From Setoptus koraiensis (lineage: Eukaryota > Arthropoda), in contig CM106585.1 in the NCBI GenBank assembly GCA_048013815.1, forward strand, positions 14,942,001 through 15,006,000: a DNA stretch of 64,000 bases, in the 5' to 3' direction. Of the stretch, positions 25,236-37,157 are shown piece after piece (position 1 is the first letter of the stretch; each line of letters opens with the position of its first letter). The position numbers were made by a program, and so were the translations under genes. Below the pieces are notes generated by a model. The model was not told the DNA's origin, did not search any database, and worked only from the letters and a program-made list of their open reading frames with translations.

Positions 25236-25702
25236 CAGATTCGCCCCTCGAATGTCGGATGTGCGTGCGCCGCTAGCGGTGCGGACGGTGCAGCAAGACA
25301 GTGCCGCGACAACCACTCAAACTGAGCTGTCAGTTGAGCCCGTCTGAACATGTCACATCATTGTGATCCGGCCGCCGCCAACGGAGCACGTGCTCGTGCG
25401 CCCTCTGTCGCTGATGTCGCGCCAATCTCAATATTATCATGCCGCCATGTATAAGCTGCTTGTGTGTGTCATTTAATATTACGTAACAATCATCGTGTTG
25501 TAGGCAGGCGGCGATGTTTACGTGCAAACAATGATTGCGTCGCCGTCGTTGGCGTTGTCGCCGCCAGTGTCGTTGTTGCTGGCGCTGGCGTCGCTGTTGT
25601 TGTTGGCGTGCGATATGGGTGCGCATCACAGTGGTAGCAGCATCTGGTGCAAATATGATGCTCGCGTCACCAGAGATCATCGAACTGGCGCTGGCCATGT
25701 GC

Positions 25703-25797
25703 ATCGGGCCAGCAGCGCTGCATCGGGCCGACAGCGCCGGATCGGGCCGACAGCGCCGGATCGGGCCAGCAGCGCCGGATCGGGCCGACAGCGAGGG
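25703..25797. repeat. 19-bp tandem repeat (ATCGGGCCGACAGCGCCGG), 5 copies
   Basis: Five contiguous 19-base units. Two carry AGCAGC in place of GACAGC. It accounts for much of the long plus-strand open frame here. Confidence 0.93.
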
Positions 25798-25865
25798 CCA
25801 GCAAAGCGGAGAGCGCTCGGGCTTCTCGCTCGATTGCAGTGCCATCGGTGGCCCGAGTTGCCGGA

Positions 25866-25975
25866 ATCGCCCGAATTGCGCGGATTGCCCGAGCGCCCGA
25901 ATCGCCCGAGCGCCCGAATCGCCCGAATTGCGCGGATTGCACGAAACGCCCGAATTGCCCGAATCACAAGCGCAC
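25866..25975. repeat. Degenerate 9-bp repeat region (CGCCCGAAT)
   Basis: CGCCCGAAT recurs many times in and out of phase with GCGCGGATTGC inserts. It translates to alternating Ala-Arg-Ile or Pro-Glu-type text in different frames. Confidence 0.8.
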
Positions 25976-26596
25976 TGTGCACTTGTGAGCAACTCCAAGC
26001 CGGCGCAAGGTGGGCGCGTTCCGGTGACTTGTCCGCTGGCGCCCCGGGTGACAGCAGGGTCAGGCGATTGTTTGCGGGCCGGCTGGCAATTGGCAACTGC
26101 AAACAATCGGCAGCCAGTTGGCGAGTAAGCGATCTCCGCTGTGTATGTGTCACATGCAGTCACGAGCACCACTCATTTGCATATCTGCTCTTGTGTGTGT
26201 GTGTCGCTGGAACAGCCGAATGGGACCCGTTCGAACTGGAGCAATCTGTTAGAATTGCTTCCATGGCCAGTGTCGCAGCGCCAGCCTGGCGCTGGCACCG
26301 GCGACACAAATTATCCGAGTCGCCACGATTGGCACAGATATTGCGCAGTGTCGCACAGCGCAATCTGGCCTGTCAGTCGGCGGGCCAGCCGACGGCGTCA
26401 ATGGCGGCGTGGGCGACATGGGAACGGCACCCAATTAAGAGACACATTATTAATATTCCTCCCATTGGCTTGCATGGGCTCCCGCCGGCCTGCGCCCGCT
26501 TCCACTGGCTGCCGCGAGCCGCCATCGGCCTGCGCGCGGTCCGCTCGTCATAATGAGCGACTCTCATCAACGTCGGCCGCTCCGTTTAGCCGCTCT

Positions 26597-26757
26597 CTGG
26601 CGATTGTTTGTTGTTGTTGTCGGCGTTGCTGCTGTCGCTGTTGCTGTTGTCGCTGTTGCTGTTGTTGCCGTTGCTGTTGTTGCCGTTGCTGTTGTTGTTG
26701 ATGCTGTCACTGTTGTTGTCGTTGTTGCTGCTGTCGCTATTGTCGCTGTTGGCGCAG
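26597..26757. repeat. GTT/GCT/GTC trinucleotide array
   Basis: About 160 bases of GTTGTTGCTGTC-type triplets, equivalent to CAA/CAG/GAC on the other strand. All frames through it are homopolymer-like. Confidence 0.95.
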
Positions 26758-26977
26758 TGTCCAATCAAGCGGCAGCAGTCGCCGTACGCAAACAGCTTAA
26801 TTAGTGAGTTGCATTGTTTGCATTCTGTCATTCTCATCATATTCGCTGGCGCAGTTTGTGGCGCCCCCGCCGTCGCACCATGTCAATTTGTTATGGTCAC
26901 TCACATTTGTTGTTTCTTTTTCCGAGCCAGCCTTCGTACAGCACGTATGCGGCCCCGTTGCGCCCCCTCCGAACCGT

Positions 26978-27023
26978 TACATTTAAATACAACATGCATC
27001 ATGCAATGTTGTATTTAAATGTA
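26978..27023. repeat. Perfect inverted repeat, 18-bp arms, 10-base loop
   Basis: The arm beginning TACATTTAAATACAAC (26978-26995) is exactly complementary to 27006-27023. The loop GCATCATGCA is itself nearly palindromic. Confidence 0.95.
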
Positions 27024-27443
27024 CGCAACGCACACCAGATGGCGCCAACTCATTTCCCATTTGCCACTATTTATTGCCACCGTTTACCAGCTATGGCGAC
27101 TCGCTATTTGTGACCGGCTATTTGTGACCGGCTATTTGCGACTCGCACCGGGTCGCATCATGCGTCGATATGTCGCCCCTTGCGGTGTCAGTTGCCGGCC
27201 GCGGCTGTTGCGTTCGGCCGGCCGCTGCAAATTGGAAGAGAATTTCGAAGCGAGCAAGTGAACGAGAAACGAGAACGAGTGAGAGTTGGATAATGACAGC
27301 AATTGTTTACTGGCCGCTTTTGATTGATGCGCTCCACTACTCCGGCCGCTCCACTGGCCGGCCAGCAGCAGCCCCACAGCTAATGATAGGTGAGTTGTGA
27401 GTGTTGGTTGTGGAGCAACGGAATTTCAATTTGGCCGATCTCT

Positions 27444-27510
27444 CGCCGTTGTTGTTGTTGCTGCTGTCGCTGTCGTTGCCGTTGCGGCCGCGGCAACAAC
27501 AACAACGGCG
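27444..27510. repeat. Inverted repeat of GTT and AAC arrays, 18-bp perfect arms
   Basis: CGCCGTTGTTGTTGTTGC (27444-27461) is exactly complementary to 27493-27510. The 31-base centre is also GTC/GTT-rich, with GCGGCCGC at its end. Confidence 0.93.
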
Positions 27511-27758
27511 ACAACAACAGCGACGGCGCTGAGAAGAGTTGAGCTGCAACAACATTTCACGCTAATGATCAGCGGTAGCCGCTTGGGCAGCCGCTGTTCA
27601 GTTGGCGGCCAAACAAGAGCAATGAGATATTGTGAGAGAACACAACAGGTGAGTCGGCTTGTGATGGCTCAATTTGGCTTGTGCTTGCCATCGGAGCCAG
27701 CACTCTGTTTTGCGTGTTATGCAATCAATTGATTTTGGTCACGTCATGTTACGGCGGC

Positions 27759-27787
27759 AGCAACAACAACAACAACAACAACAACAG
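27759..27787. repeat. (CAA)n microsatellite
   Basis: A CAG start followed by about nine uninterrupted CAA/ACA triplets. Confidence 0.95.
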
Positions 27788-28568
27788 TATGGGGCAGCCA
27801 ACACAGTGCCGATTGAGCGAGACAGTGAGAACAAAGAACAATTTGCAATTATCAATCTGGAGCTATCGTCGGCCGACATCGGACGTTGCAAGGCATGAGG
27901 CTGGCGGGCTTAGAATTAAATCCGCGAATCGATTTGTTTTGTCTTGGCCGGTGATTGGCGAACGGTCCGCCAGACGGCCCTCGATTGCCGGTGCTTGCAA
28001 ATTATACATCCAGTGCTGGCCAGTATCACATTGCATCGGCTGATGCGCCGATAACGCAATGCCACAGTGACTATGGTTACTATGGTGCAGCGGCAACAAG
28101 TTGTTCACGCTGATCCTAATTGGAGCAGCATCATTGTCGTGAGCAAACACACCGCTGCAAGCGGCCTGGCCGGCGCTCGTTGTCGTGCTATTCGCTGCTC
28201 AATGTATTGTTTGGTGGGTGCAAGCGTCCGGCGGCAACAAGTGGCCAGCAAGTGCCAGCTCGAAACAAGCCCCAAAATATATATTACGGCAACAAAATAA
28301 AGAGCCTCGCTGTTCACGTGAACAGTTTATATGCGTCGGAATTGTTGGTCGCAATCGGCGACCGGCCGCATCCACTGGCCGACCCAGCGCCACTGAAACA
28401 AGCAGCGACAACGAGCGATTCTCATCAGTGTTCGGCGTTCGGCGTTCGGCGTCGATGACGCGGCGATGATGCCGGGGTATCTCGAGGCATCATGATATCT
28501 TAATTGTTCACTCGGCCAGCGTCCATTGGCGGGCGCATACCGGCCCAGGTAGCAGGGCACAAGCGGAN

Positions 28569-29067
28569 NNNNNNNNNNNNNNNNNNNNNNNNNNNNNNNN
28601 NNNNNNNNNNNNNNNNNNNNNNNNNNNNNNNNNNNNNNNNNNNNNNNNNNNNNNNNNNNNNNNNNNNNNNNNNNNNNNNNNNNNNNNNNNNNNNNNNNNN
28701 NNNNNNNNNNNNNNNNNNNNNNNNNNNNNNNNNNNNNNNNNNNNNNNNNNNNNNNNNNNNNNNNNNNNNNNNNNNNNNNNNNNNNNNNNNNNNNNNNNNN
28801 NNNNNNNNNNNNNNNNNNNNNNNNNNNNNNNNNNNNNNNNNNNNNNNNNNNNNNNNNNNNNNNNNNNNNNNNNNNNNNNNNNNNNNNNNNNNNNNNNNNN
28901 NNNNNNNNNNNNNNNNNNNNNNNNNNNNNNNNNNNNNNNNNNNNNNNNNNNNNNNNNNNNNNNNNNNNNNNNNNNNNNNNNNNNNNNNNNNNNNNNNNNN
29001 NNNNNNNNNNNNNNNNNNNNNNNNNNNNNNNNNNNNNNNNNNNNNNNNNNNNNNNNNNNNNNNNNNN
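28569..29067. other. Assembly gap (499 N)
   Basis: A continuous run of N bases. Reading frames that span it are meaningless. It is probably a scaffold join, so the distance and even the order of the two sides should be treated with caution. Confidence 0.99.
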
Positions 29068-29165
29068 GCATGCCGATGCCGGCCGACAGACGGCCAACAA
29101 CACGCGATACAATCTGACGCAATTAAATAGAGTAGCACAGGGATCACTTTCGGCCAATGATTGAT

Positions 29166-29240
29166 CACCTATCGAACTCACCTGTGTGTTCGATAGGTGA
29201 GTGTGTGTTCGATAGGTGAGTGTGTGTGTGTGTGTGTAAG
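29166..29240. repeat. CACCTATCGAAC inverted repeat and TG-rich run
   Basis: CACCTATCGAAC is followed by two copies of GTTCGATAGGTGAGTGTGTG, so the left arm can pair with either. A (GT)n run continues to about 29238. Confidence 0.85.
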
Positions 29241-29321
29241 TGTGTTTGTGTGCAGCGCTACAACAGGTGACTTGCTTGATTACTGTCCGCCTGGCTACTG
29301 TTGCTGTCGGCCGGCCGATAC

Positions 29322-29374
29322 ATCATGTGATGCGAGATATCATATAATGCGAGACGTCATATAATGCGAGACAG
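29322..29374. repeat. 17-bp tandem repeat (CATATAATGCGAGACGT), about 3 copies
   Basis: One degenerate copy followed by two close copies at 29341-29357 and 29358-29374. Confidence 0.85.
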
Positions 29375-30342
29375 CATCACACGATGAGTTGCGTATTCAA
29401 TTGCACAATTGAGCTAAACACAGTGGCGCATCTCGCAGTGCTGAGCAGCCCAAATAGACAACTCACCAAGACGCCGGCCAACTGATGCCACTGACCACTG
29501 CGCTGTCCAGCACACACTATGAGAGTTAGCGAATGTATGGCAGTCAGAGAACGGACACTTGTGCCTGGCCAGCCGCTGAGATGTTCATTAAGACATTCGC
29601 TCGCTTCGTGTTCGCAAACACTCCTCGAACTTCCAAGTCCGAACTTCGAAGCTCGAACTTCGAAGCTCGAAGCTCGCAGCTCGAGGAGTGTGCAGACACT
29701 TTATATCACTGGTCGGCGTGGCGATGCAATCTGCGCAAAACGGAGAGTGATTGTGCAACATGACCCACCGTTGCTAACTAACTTTTCAACTCGACCGCTT
29801 CAATAGGAATCCCATTGCGACAGCAGTGTGTGCAAGAACGATAAAAAGCAATCTCTTATCCGCGATGATTGATCAATCGAACCGATCGGACAGTGCCGCC
29901 GATCGTTGCGCCAGCTGGCCCCTCGAACGCAATCATTCAATAATCAGCTGATTATCGTCGCTTCGACTCGAAGCCTCCGATTTCGACGACGCAACGACTT
30001 GCGACGACCCGAAGTTCGGCGACTCGTAACTTACGAGTGCAGCCGCGTTCACAGCCCAAGCCACGCGATACTATCGCGCCGATAGTGGCCAGCGCCGGGA
30101 CGGACGGGCGCCCTTCGATGGTTTGTGGCGCCCGTTTTGCGCTGCGAGACTGCGCTTCATGCCGGCTCCGCTGGGCGCCCTGATTCGGCTTTGGACGGGC
30201 CGGCTTCGAACGAGCCGGCTCGGGAAAGTGAGCGATCGCAGGGGCGCCCGTGAGCGGCCGGCAAAAGATTAACTGGCCGCCGAGAGCCGCCGATTGCGAC
30301 GCATCGCAGCCAATCCGATTATATCAATCATGCGAGCTCTAT

Positions 30343-30377
30343 TCGCTGTTGGGTTCGCTCTGCGAACCCAACAGCGA
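30343..30377. repeat. Perfect inverted repeat, 15-bp arms, 5-base loop
   Basis: TCGCTGTTGGGTTCG (30343-30357) is exactly complementary to 30363-30377; the loop is CTCTG. It does not form the rest of a tRNA cloverleaf despite the GGTTCG word. Confidence 0.95.
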
Positions 30378-31534
30378 GTTTGTGCAAACCCGCAACAGCG
30401 AGCGGTACCGGTAATCCTTTCGACGGAGCGTTCGGGCGAGCGTCCAGCGAAGCGCCGGCACCGGCACAATTGGAATTTCGAAGGGCACGCCGATGCTAAT
30501 GAAGCCAGCGCGCCGCTTGTCGGCGATTGCGGCGCGGCTTTGCCGATGGCCAGCTAATGCCGTTATTTATTAGTTGTTGAAAGTTGTTTATTAATACTGG
30601 CTTCGCGGCTACCTGCGAAACAAGCGGCCACAGCGAGAAAACAAGAGTTTTGGTTGGCCGAGCGCCGTCGATGCCATTATGCATTTTTCACTCATGCCCG
30701 CTGACTAAACATTCGGGGCTGACGGTGCGGATGCCATCGCGCCGGCGATTATCAGCCGGCCGAGCTAATAATCATTTCAATCCCGCGAACAGCCGTGATT
30801 ATTCACTGTGCCGAGGCTATTTTTAGACGCATGCAAGACCGGCTCTCGAGACCGACTGCGCCGCTTCCGCGACCGTTCGAGCTATCGCCACTCGCTCGCC
30901 GCTCGTCCGCCGCTCGTCCGCCGCTTGCCCGTCCGCGTAACCGGGCGCCATTGTCGGCCCGCTGGCCCGTTCCAACAGTATAAGACGGTTTCAACAAGCG
31001 TGCTCGGTTTGCTGGGCGCGCCATGAGCGCTGAGTCCCCATTAGCGTCCACTCGGGAGCCGGCTCAACGCACGGTCTGGCTCGCCGGCAAAATGGCCTCA
31101 AAATGGCATCGAACTTGGCCGGGCCATCGATTCAGTCTGGCGAGACACTATGTATATTCAATTAGCTGTTAGCCGTGTTGAGTGGGGCTCACACAGGGCT
31201 CCACTGTTAGCATACTCGGTATGTGTGAGGTGAAGCCGGCCAAATGCTAAAAAGTTATTACTGCGGCCGGCTTACAAGTTGTAAGTTACAACGTGCCTGA
31301 GAGAGCCCGAAATGTCCGAAAAAATTAGCGGTTTGTCTGGGAATTATTATGGTAATTTGTGGAAAGTGAGTCCTCAGTGAAAAGTGAATTTCTCACACTT
31401 TATTATTCAGCTTTTAGCAGCCATTGGCACTGCCAATGGCCAGTGTGATGCAATCAGCATCGAGCATCAAACACGACACGCAGCTTCGGCCAAACCAGCG
31501 GCCAGCGGTGATAAAGTCCAATTACGTAATGGTT

Positions 31535-31575
31535 CTCAATGGTTGCGAATCTCAATGGTTGCGAATCTCAATGGC
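31535..31575. repeat. 16-bp tandem repeat (CTCAATGGTTGCGAAT), 2.5 copies
   Basis: Two identical adjacent units plus CTCAATGG. Confidence 0.9.
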
Positions 31576-31870
31576 GTCCAGTGACCAGAGACCGTTTAGT
31601 GGCCAGCGTAATTGGCTCGGGCTTCAGGTGAGTCATCTTGGCTGAGCTGGCCAAACTGGCCAAGTTGGCTCGCTCTCTCTCTGTGGCCGCTTGTTGCTTG
31701 GTGATCGATGATGCAATCTCGAATGGTCGCAACATTTGAGTGCCATCGTATGCCGTGTGCGAGGCAGGTGAGTGAGCGGGCAAAAGTGGCCAAATTTGCT
31801 GCTGGCGTCGGTCGTGACTTTGCTTGTGTCGATTCGAGGCGCCACTATTATGCTCGTCACTCATTTCAAT

Positions 31871-31950
31871 CTCAATGGATCTCGATGGATCTCAACGGAT
31901 CGCAATGGATCGCAATGGATCGCAATGGATCGCAATGGATCGCAATGGAT
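31871..31950. repeat. 10-bp tandem repeat (CGCAATGGAT), 8 copies
   Basis: Eight contiguous 10-base units. The first three are CTC variants and the last five are identical. The unit shares CTCAATGG with the array 300 bases to the left, so the two may be related. Confidence 0.95.
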
Positions 31951-34000
31951 CTCGGCAGACCGCAGTGGAAGGATTCAATTGGACAAACACGACCACCGCA
32001 TCACATCGCTACAGTGAATGGGCAGCGGCCATCGGGAATGCGATTTTTCGCATCAAAACGCTTGCCTACTAGGCGAGAATAGGCCTAGAATAAAAGAATC
32101 GCGCTATAATAATAATAATACCAGTGACTTGTGCTGGTAGCAACCTGTAACGAGGTGAGAATGAGAGCGCTAATGAGGCATTGAAATGCAAATTAGTTCA
32201 TTCACTACCAGTGGCTACTTGTTGCTATAAGCGCTATTGCTGGCGATATTGCGTTGGTTGCTTGGCCGCAACGGTCCACCAAGCAACGGTCAGAATAATG
32301 AAAAAATGAATCTCTATCGGCCGATCTTCATTGTCTCTTGGCTGCCACAAGTGACGCAACAACAAAGCCAGTCTGTCGGTTGTTGGCCAGTCGGTCGGTT
32401 GTTGGCCAGTCGGTCGGTGGCAACAAGGGGACAGGCAAGAATGAAAGTGAGAAATCAATTAGTGCCACCCGTGGGCCGCCACGGCCAGCCAGCGCTGATT
32501 GTTTGACGGACTCATTGGTTACATAATCGGAATCAGCTGATTCTCTTGGCTTGTCTTGTCTTCTTTTGTGTCAGCCAACTTCGTTACAACTGGAGCCATT
32601 TTGGGCCAATCTAACAGGTTGCAAGTTGTTAATTAGTGCAACACTTTGTGTAACACTTTTGTCGACAACCGCCGGCCGGTCGGGCAACACGTTTGCACTT
32701 TGTGCTTCGAATCTCACACTGCGAATTGCGTCGGACAGCAATATTTCTATTATTGTTGGCATTATTATGCGCTATTATTATCGAGAATTTATTATTTGTG
32801 TATTTGTGCTGCCACAGGCAGCTCATTTGGCGTATATTTGGTGAGCTGTGTGCGTGAGTTGTGTGCCAGCAGGCAATTATCAGCAGGCTGACCGTTGATA
32901 TACGTATAAAACAAAACGAAACAAGACAACAAATTCTATTGGCCGAAATTGGCCCATTGTCGTGAACATCAACGTGACTATAAATATGAATGCGAATTGC
33001 TGCCAATTGCGTAAGCCCAGAATCGCAATCGCTGACCGAAAAATTCCGAAAATCGTTGCCCAAATTCCAACAGAAATTGTTGCCCGAATTTCAAACTTCG
33101 CCCCGGCCCAAAACAAAAACGGCACAGTTATTGTTTCACGCCAGCGCCACTGTTGAGCTATTTCGCCATTTCTCAAACAATTGCCAAAATAGATTCTAGC
33201 GCTAGATTGCGCAATGCGCACAATGGCGCCGTTGTTGTGCCAATTTGCATATCGAAACCGTTATTGGATGTTTCGCACTTGGCACTCATAGTTGCCTCAT
33301 GGGCTAACAAGAGTCATGGCCCGTGTTTGTGTGTCGGCCGGCTGTTCGCTTGCCACAGCCGGTTTTGTTTGCATGCCCCCAGCATGTCACACAGTCAGTT
33401 CATGAGAGTTACATAATACTGACACACAATTGTGCGCACTTGGCATGTGCTGACCATTGCTTGTCAGCTGTGTGTCAATCTGGTGTCAATTGCGGCCACT
33501 TTGCAGCGACACTGTAGGCGACAATACATCAGGCGACAATACAAGTTGTGAGATAGAAATGTGACAAATGTGAAAAATCTCATCGACCCAATTCATCGGC
33601 AATACGAAATTATCCGCTGCTATATGCATGCATACGTACGCACATTACGCATAACTTACGCTACACTTACGTAATGTGACTTACATAATGTGACTGGCAT
33701 GATGTAACTTGTTACAAACAAGTGAGTTGCAGCGCTCTAGCTTGCATCATCTAGTTGTGGCGCCCGGCCTGCAGGTGGCGCTGGCCCGTTTTGAGGGGCA
33801 CCGTCATTAGCGGTTGTTGTGAGCCAAGTTGTGTGAGCAGCTGACTGGAGCAGACAAAGCAGCGAGCTGGCCTGTGGTCAGGGCACAATTGTGCACCATT
33901 GCGCAATTGAAGGCACAAGGCTGGCCCGATTGTGCAAGGGTGAGCGGGGTCAATGAGCGCAACGAGCGTTCAACTGTGCGAATTCCGAGGGCCTTTGCGC

Positions 34001-34080
34001 CGTTCTCTGGCCGGTTCTCTGGGCCGTTCTCTGGCCGGTTCTCTGGGCCGTTCTCTGGGCCGTTCTCTGGGCCGTTCTGT
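34001..34080. repeat. 12-bp tandem repeat (CGTTCTCTGGGC), about 6-7 copies
   Basis: Copies alternate CGTTCTCTGGCC and GGTTCTCTGGGC on the left, a 24-bp higher-order pattern, then become uniform on the right. On the minus strand one frame reads (ENGP/ENRP)n, a repeat artefact. Confidence 0.93.
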
Positions 34081-34728
34081 GAGCGTTCGTTGGGCGATCG
34101 AACGGCGAGCGAGCGAATGAGAGCGAATGAGAGCGAACAACAATAAAGTGTCACAACAATTGGTCGGCGATCGCGACAGGCCGACAAGTCGCAGCGTCAC
34201 TTGTCATATTGTTTGCGTTGTCGCTGTTGTCGTTGTCGCCGTTGTTGTCGCTGCTGCTGCTGCTGTGCAGTGTTGCCGCTGCAAAGCGAGTTGATTGCTA
34301 TATTATCATGCGCATTATTATTATGCAACACTCATGTCGTGTGCGCGACACCTGTTTTGCGCCTCAAACTGTCGAGCTGGTCGTGTGACAAATGCAGCTT
34401 AACAGTGGCAACTGGACAGAGCGCACAAACAATTCAGTGCGAGATTGTGTCGCTGTCAGCGACTTACCGGTTGTTGTTGTTGTCGTCGTTTCAGTTGTTG
34501 TTGTCGATTCAGTTGTTGTTGTCGATTTAGTTGCTGTCGTTGTTTGCGTCGCCACAACAACCACCAAATATTCAGTTGTCGCCAATTAAGCGCCGGTGTC
34601 CAGCTGGCCGCCGTTTGTTGGCGACAGCGCTCGCCAGCGAGCGCAAAGCAACGCACCAAATCAAATTAGAGCGACCACAAGTGGACCGAGCCAAGAGTAA
34701 TTGTCGTTGCCATGTCCGCACAACGACG

Positions 34729-34800
34729 CCAACAACAACGGCAGCAGCAGCAGCAACAACAACAACAACGACAACAACGACAACAACAACAACAACAATC
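34729..34800. repeat. CAA/CAG array
   Basis: AAC/CAG/GAC triplets over about 70 bases. Confidence 0.95.
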
Positions 34801-35024
34801 CGCGATCTCGAGCGAGAACGAATAAAGCAAATACGAATAAACAAAACAATGGCTCCGGTTGTGTTTTAATTCTGCTTCGCTGAGCACGCCGGCGAGCTGC
34901 CCGGCGAGATAGCCGCCATTAAGCATAGCTGGCCATTAGTGCCGCTATTAGTTCACCTGTGCGGTGCTGCTAGCGCGGGATTGGTCTTGGCGATTACGCA
35001 ACCATTGGCCGCTAGTGGTTGGCC

Positions 35025-35125
35025 GGTGCTGCTGTTGTTGCCGTCGCCGCTGTGGTTGCCGTGGCTGCTGTGGTTGTTGCCGCTGCCGTAGTTGTTGTCG
35101 TTGTTGTCGGTGTTGTCGGCAGCCG
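35025..35125. repeat. GTT/GCC/GTC triplet array
   Basis: About 100 bases of GTTGTTGCCG-type triplets; all frames are homopolymer-like. Confidence 0.9.
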
Positions 35126-35365
35126 AGCCACGGTTGTTGGGCGGCCTAATTCAATTTGTATCGTTTGGCGAGCCAAAAACAACACGCCGAGTGCATGGGT
35201 GAGCGCATGAGTGCCGATACAAGTTGTAGCGATCGAAACAGAAATAAATAATGCTCTCATCGAGCCAACACCACGGCTGATCTCGAACAGCATGCCGGGG
35301 CTAATCCTGTGACGCAACGCTCGCCTTGTACAATCAAATGAGTTGTATCCCTGTCGTGAGCATAC

Positions 35366-35475
35366 AACAGCAGCAACAACAGCAGTAACAACAGCAACAG
35401 CAACAGCGACAACAACAACAGCGACAACAACAACAACAACAGCAACAACGACAACAGCGACAACAACAACAAGCA
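35366..35475. repeat. CAA/CAG/GAC triplet array
   Basis: About 110 bases, mainly CAACAGCAACAAC with GAC interruptions, in the opposite orientation to the array 300 bases to its left. Confidence 0.95.
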
Positions 35476-36347
35476 GCCAGCAACGGGCGCAAAGTGTCGC
35501 ATCCCTTGCTCATTAGTCGGTCGTGTGTCGAAATTATCATTATTATTATCCATTATCCCACGAGGCACGACGACGAGCCATCATGCAACGACGACTCTAT
35601 TATTGGATGGCGGGCTGGATTGGATCGGCGCGACAGTCAAATATTATATAACATGTTATGCATCATGTGCAGCGCAAGAGGCTGACAATAAAGTCGCTGG
35701 CTTGCGTCTTAAAAGTTGTTATTAACAGCGACGCCTTGCCAACGATCCATCTCTGTCAGCTGCGAGCGAGAGTGATGGACAGTGATTCTGTCTCGCCGGC
35801 CAACTCTGGCAAGCCCGACAACTCGAGCGACTCAGCGCTTCTTTTCTGCCTGCAGACAGACAAGTTGTCTGAAAGAACCCAACTTTGGGCTCGCACCGCT
35901 CGAACCGCTTTGAGCTTCCACTCACACAGTGACTCGCAGTGGCAGAGGGCACAATTTCTCAAAAATCACAGCCGCTCTCGATATGGTTTGTGACGACAAA
36001 CACTTGAGTGGCAAAACAAAGACAGTCTGTTGTTTGTTTGGCTGTGTTTGTCGTTGTTGTTACTCGCCCTCGAGTGCCTTCACATGTCTCTGAACACTTG
36101 AGCCGGCCCCACATATATATCGTACATGCATCGGATATATATCGTACATAGATCGGATATATGTCGTATATATCGTATGTATCGTATATGTCGTGCCACA
36201 CACAATATGATGGCAATTGCGCCGGCCAGCCACTTTGCTTTGTCTCATTAATATCTATTAATCTGTCTAATGTGTCGTGACATGAGACTCGCTCGCTTGC
36301 ACTGGCGAGTTGCCGCTTGTGAGTTGCCAGCACTCATTTTGACATTG

Positions 36348-36380
36348 CAATTTGGGGCCCATTGAGCGGGCCCCAAATTG
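36348..36380. repeat. Perfect inverted repeat, 13-bp arms, 7-base loop
   Basis: CAATTTGGGGCCC (36348-36360) pairs with GGGCCCCAAATTG (36368-36380); the loop is ATTGAGC. Confidence 0.93.
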
Positions 36381-36800
36381 GAATTAACTCCAACTGGCTC
36401 GAGCGGGCCCGTTCGGCCAAATCGGCGCAATCGGCCCGATCGGCCCAATTGGCTGACCGAGCAGTTGCACAAACTGTGCCCGACCACAAAAATTGCACCT
36501 GATGCGATAAGGGTTGTAGACAACAGTGCGGCCGATCGCGTTACTGTTGCGTAATGTTGCGAGCACTCACGAGCACTGTTGTCGGCTTGTTGTTGCGCTT
36601 TCGGTGCCAACGGAACGCGGCTTGCAAAACGCGATTTAGAGCGATTATTGTGACACAACAATTATTGTAGGTGGCGCAATAATACAATACAAGCAAAACA
36701 GAGTTATAATAATAATAATGGAGAATTATTATAGAGAAATGGCCACTTGAGACAACGAGAGAAACTTGTGTGACACCTTGCGCACAATTTGTGCACCAAG

Positions 36801-36860
36801 CGCCACTAGGCGATATCGGGCCCCACTTGGCGATATTGGGCCCCACTTGGCGATATTGGG
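36801..36860. repeat. 20-bp tandem repeat (CCCCACTTGGCGATATTGGG), 3 copies
   Basis: Three contiguous 20-base units; the first is slightly divergent. Confidence 0.93.
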
Positions 36861-37157
36861 CGCCATCGGTGCTGGTGCCCAATTGTATTTGGCGCCCCAT
36901 AACTGGTAATTGTGTGTCGTATTACGCAACGGGCACAGTGCAGCCTCATCAATCTGTAGCCAGTTGCTGGCTGGCCAGTGTCGCTGTTGGTGTCGCTATG
37001 GCAACTGGCTGCGCAACGGAAGTCGCTGGCTAACACCAGAGTGTGTGTGTTTATCAAGCGCTGATTGATGGCTCGAGGCAAGCCAAGTGAGACAGATAAA
37101 TGAGCCAGTGACAAATGTTGGCAAGTTACGCAATGGTGGTTGGCGTCGTTGTTGGCG

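Larger units (their letters stand above)
19200..28568. other. GC-rich noncoding DNA with long but repeat-driven open frames
   Basis: Several frames exceed 150 codons (for example 21659-22522 and 25522-26553 on the plus strand). They are rich in Arg, Ala, Pro and Gly, overlap repeats or have equally long frames on the other strand, and show no domains; I read them as GC-driven chance. Repeats are listed separately. Several TTACGTAA lie at 19245-20168. Confidence 0.55.
29068..36000. other. Noncoding DNA right of the gap
   Basis: No convincing exon. Besides the repeats listed separately it has CGAAGCTCG-type text (29640-29685), CGTCCGCCGCT duplications (30897-30930) and CGGTCGGTTGTTGGCCAGT duplicated near 32385-32420. 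The stretch 33560-33720 carries a TTACGTAA (33667-33674) and repeated ACATAATG/ACGTAATG-like words. Confidence 0.55.

Noticed and set aside
25522-26553. Plus-strand open frame of 343 codons
   Set aside because: Built largely from the 19-bp and 9-bp tandem repeats (Ala-Arg-Ile runs, Ser-Gly-Arg-Gln runs). A similarly long minus-strand frame overlaps it; no domain seen.
26597-26757. Hydrophobic Leu/Val/Ala-rich frames resembling membrane segments
   Set aside because: They are translations of a GTT/GCT triplet array in different phases; all frames are homopolymer-like.
28327-29181. Open frames spanning 28.3-29.2 kb on both strands
   Set aside because: They run through the 499-base N gap and are not real reading frames.
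30343-30377. Possible tRNA T-arm (GGTTCG word with stem)
   Set aside because: Only a simple 15-bp perfect hairpin; no acceptor stem, D-arm or anticodon arm can be placed around it.
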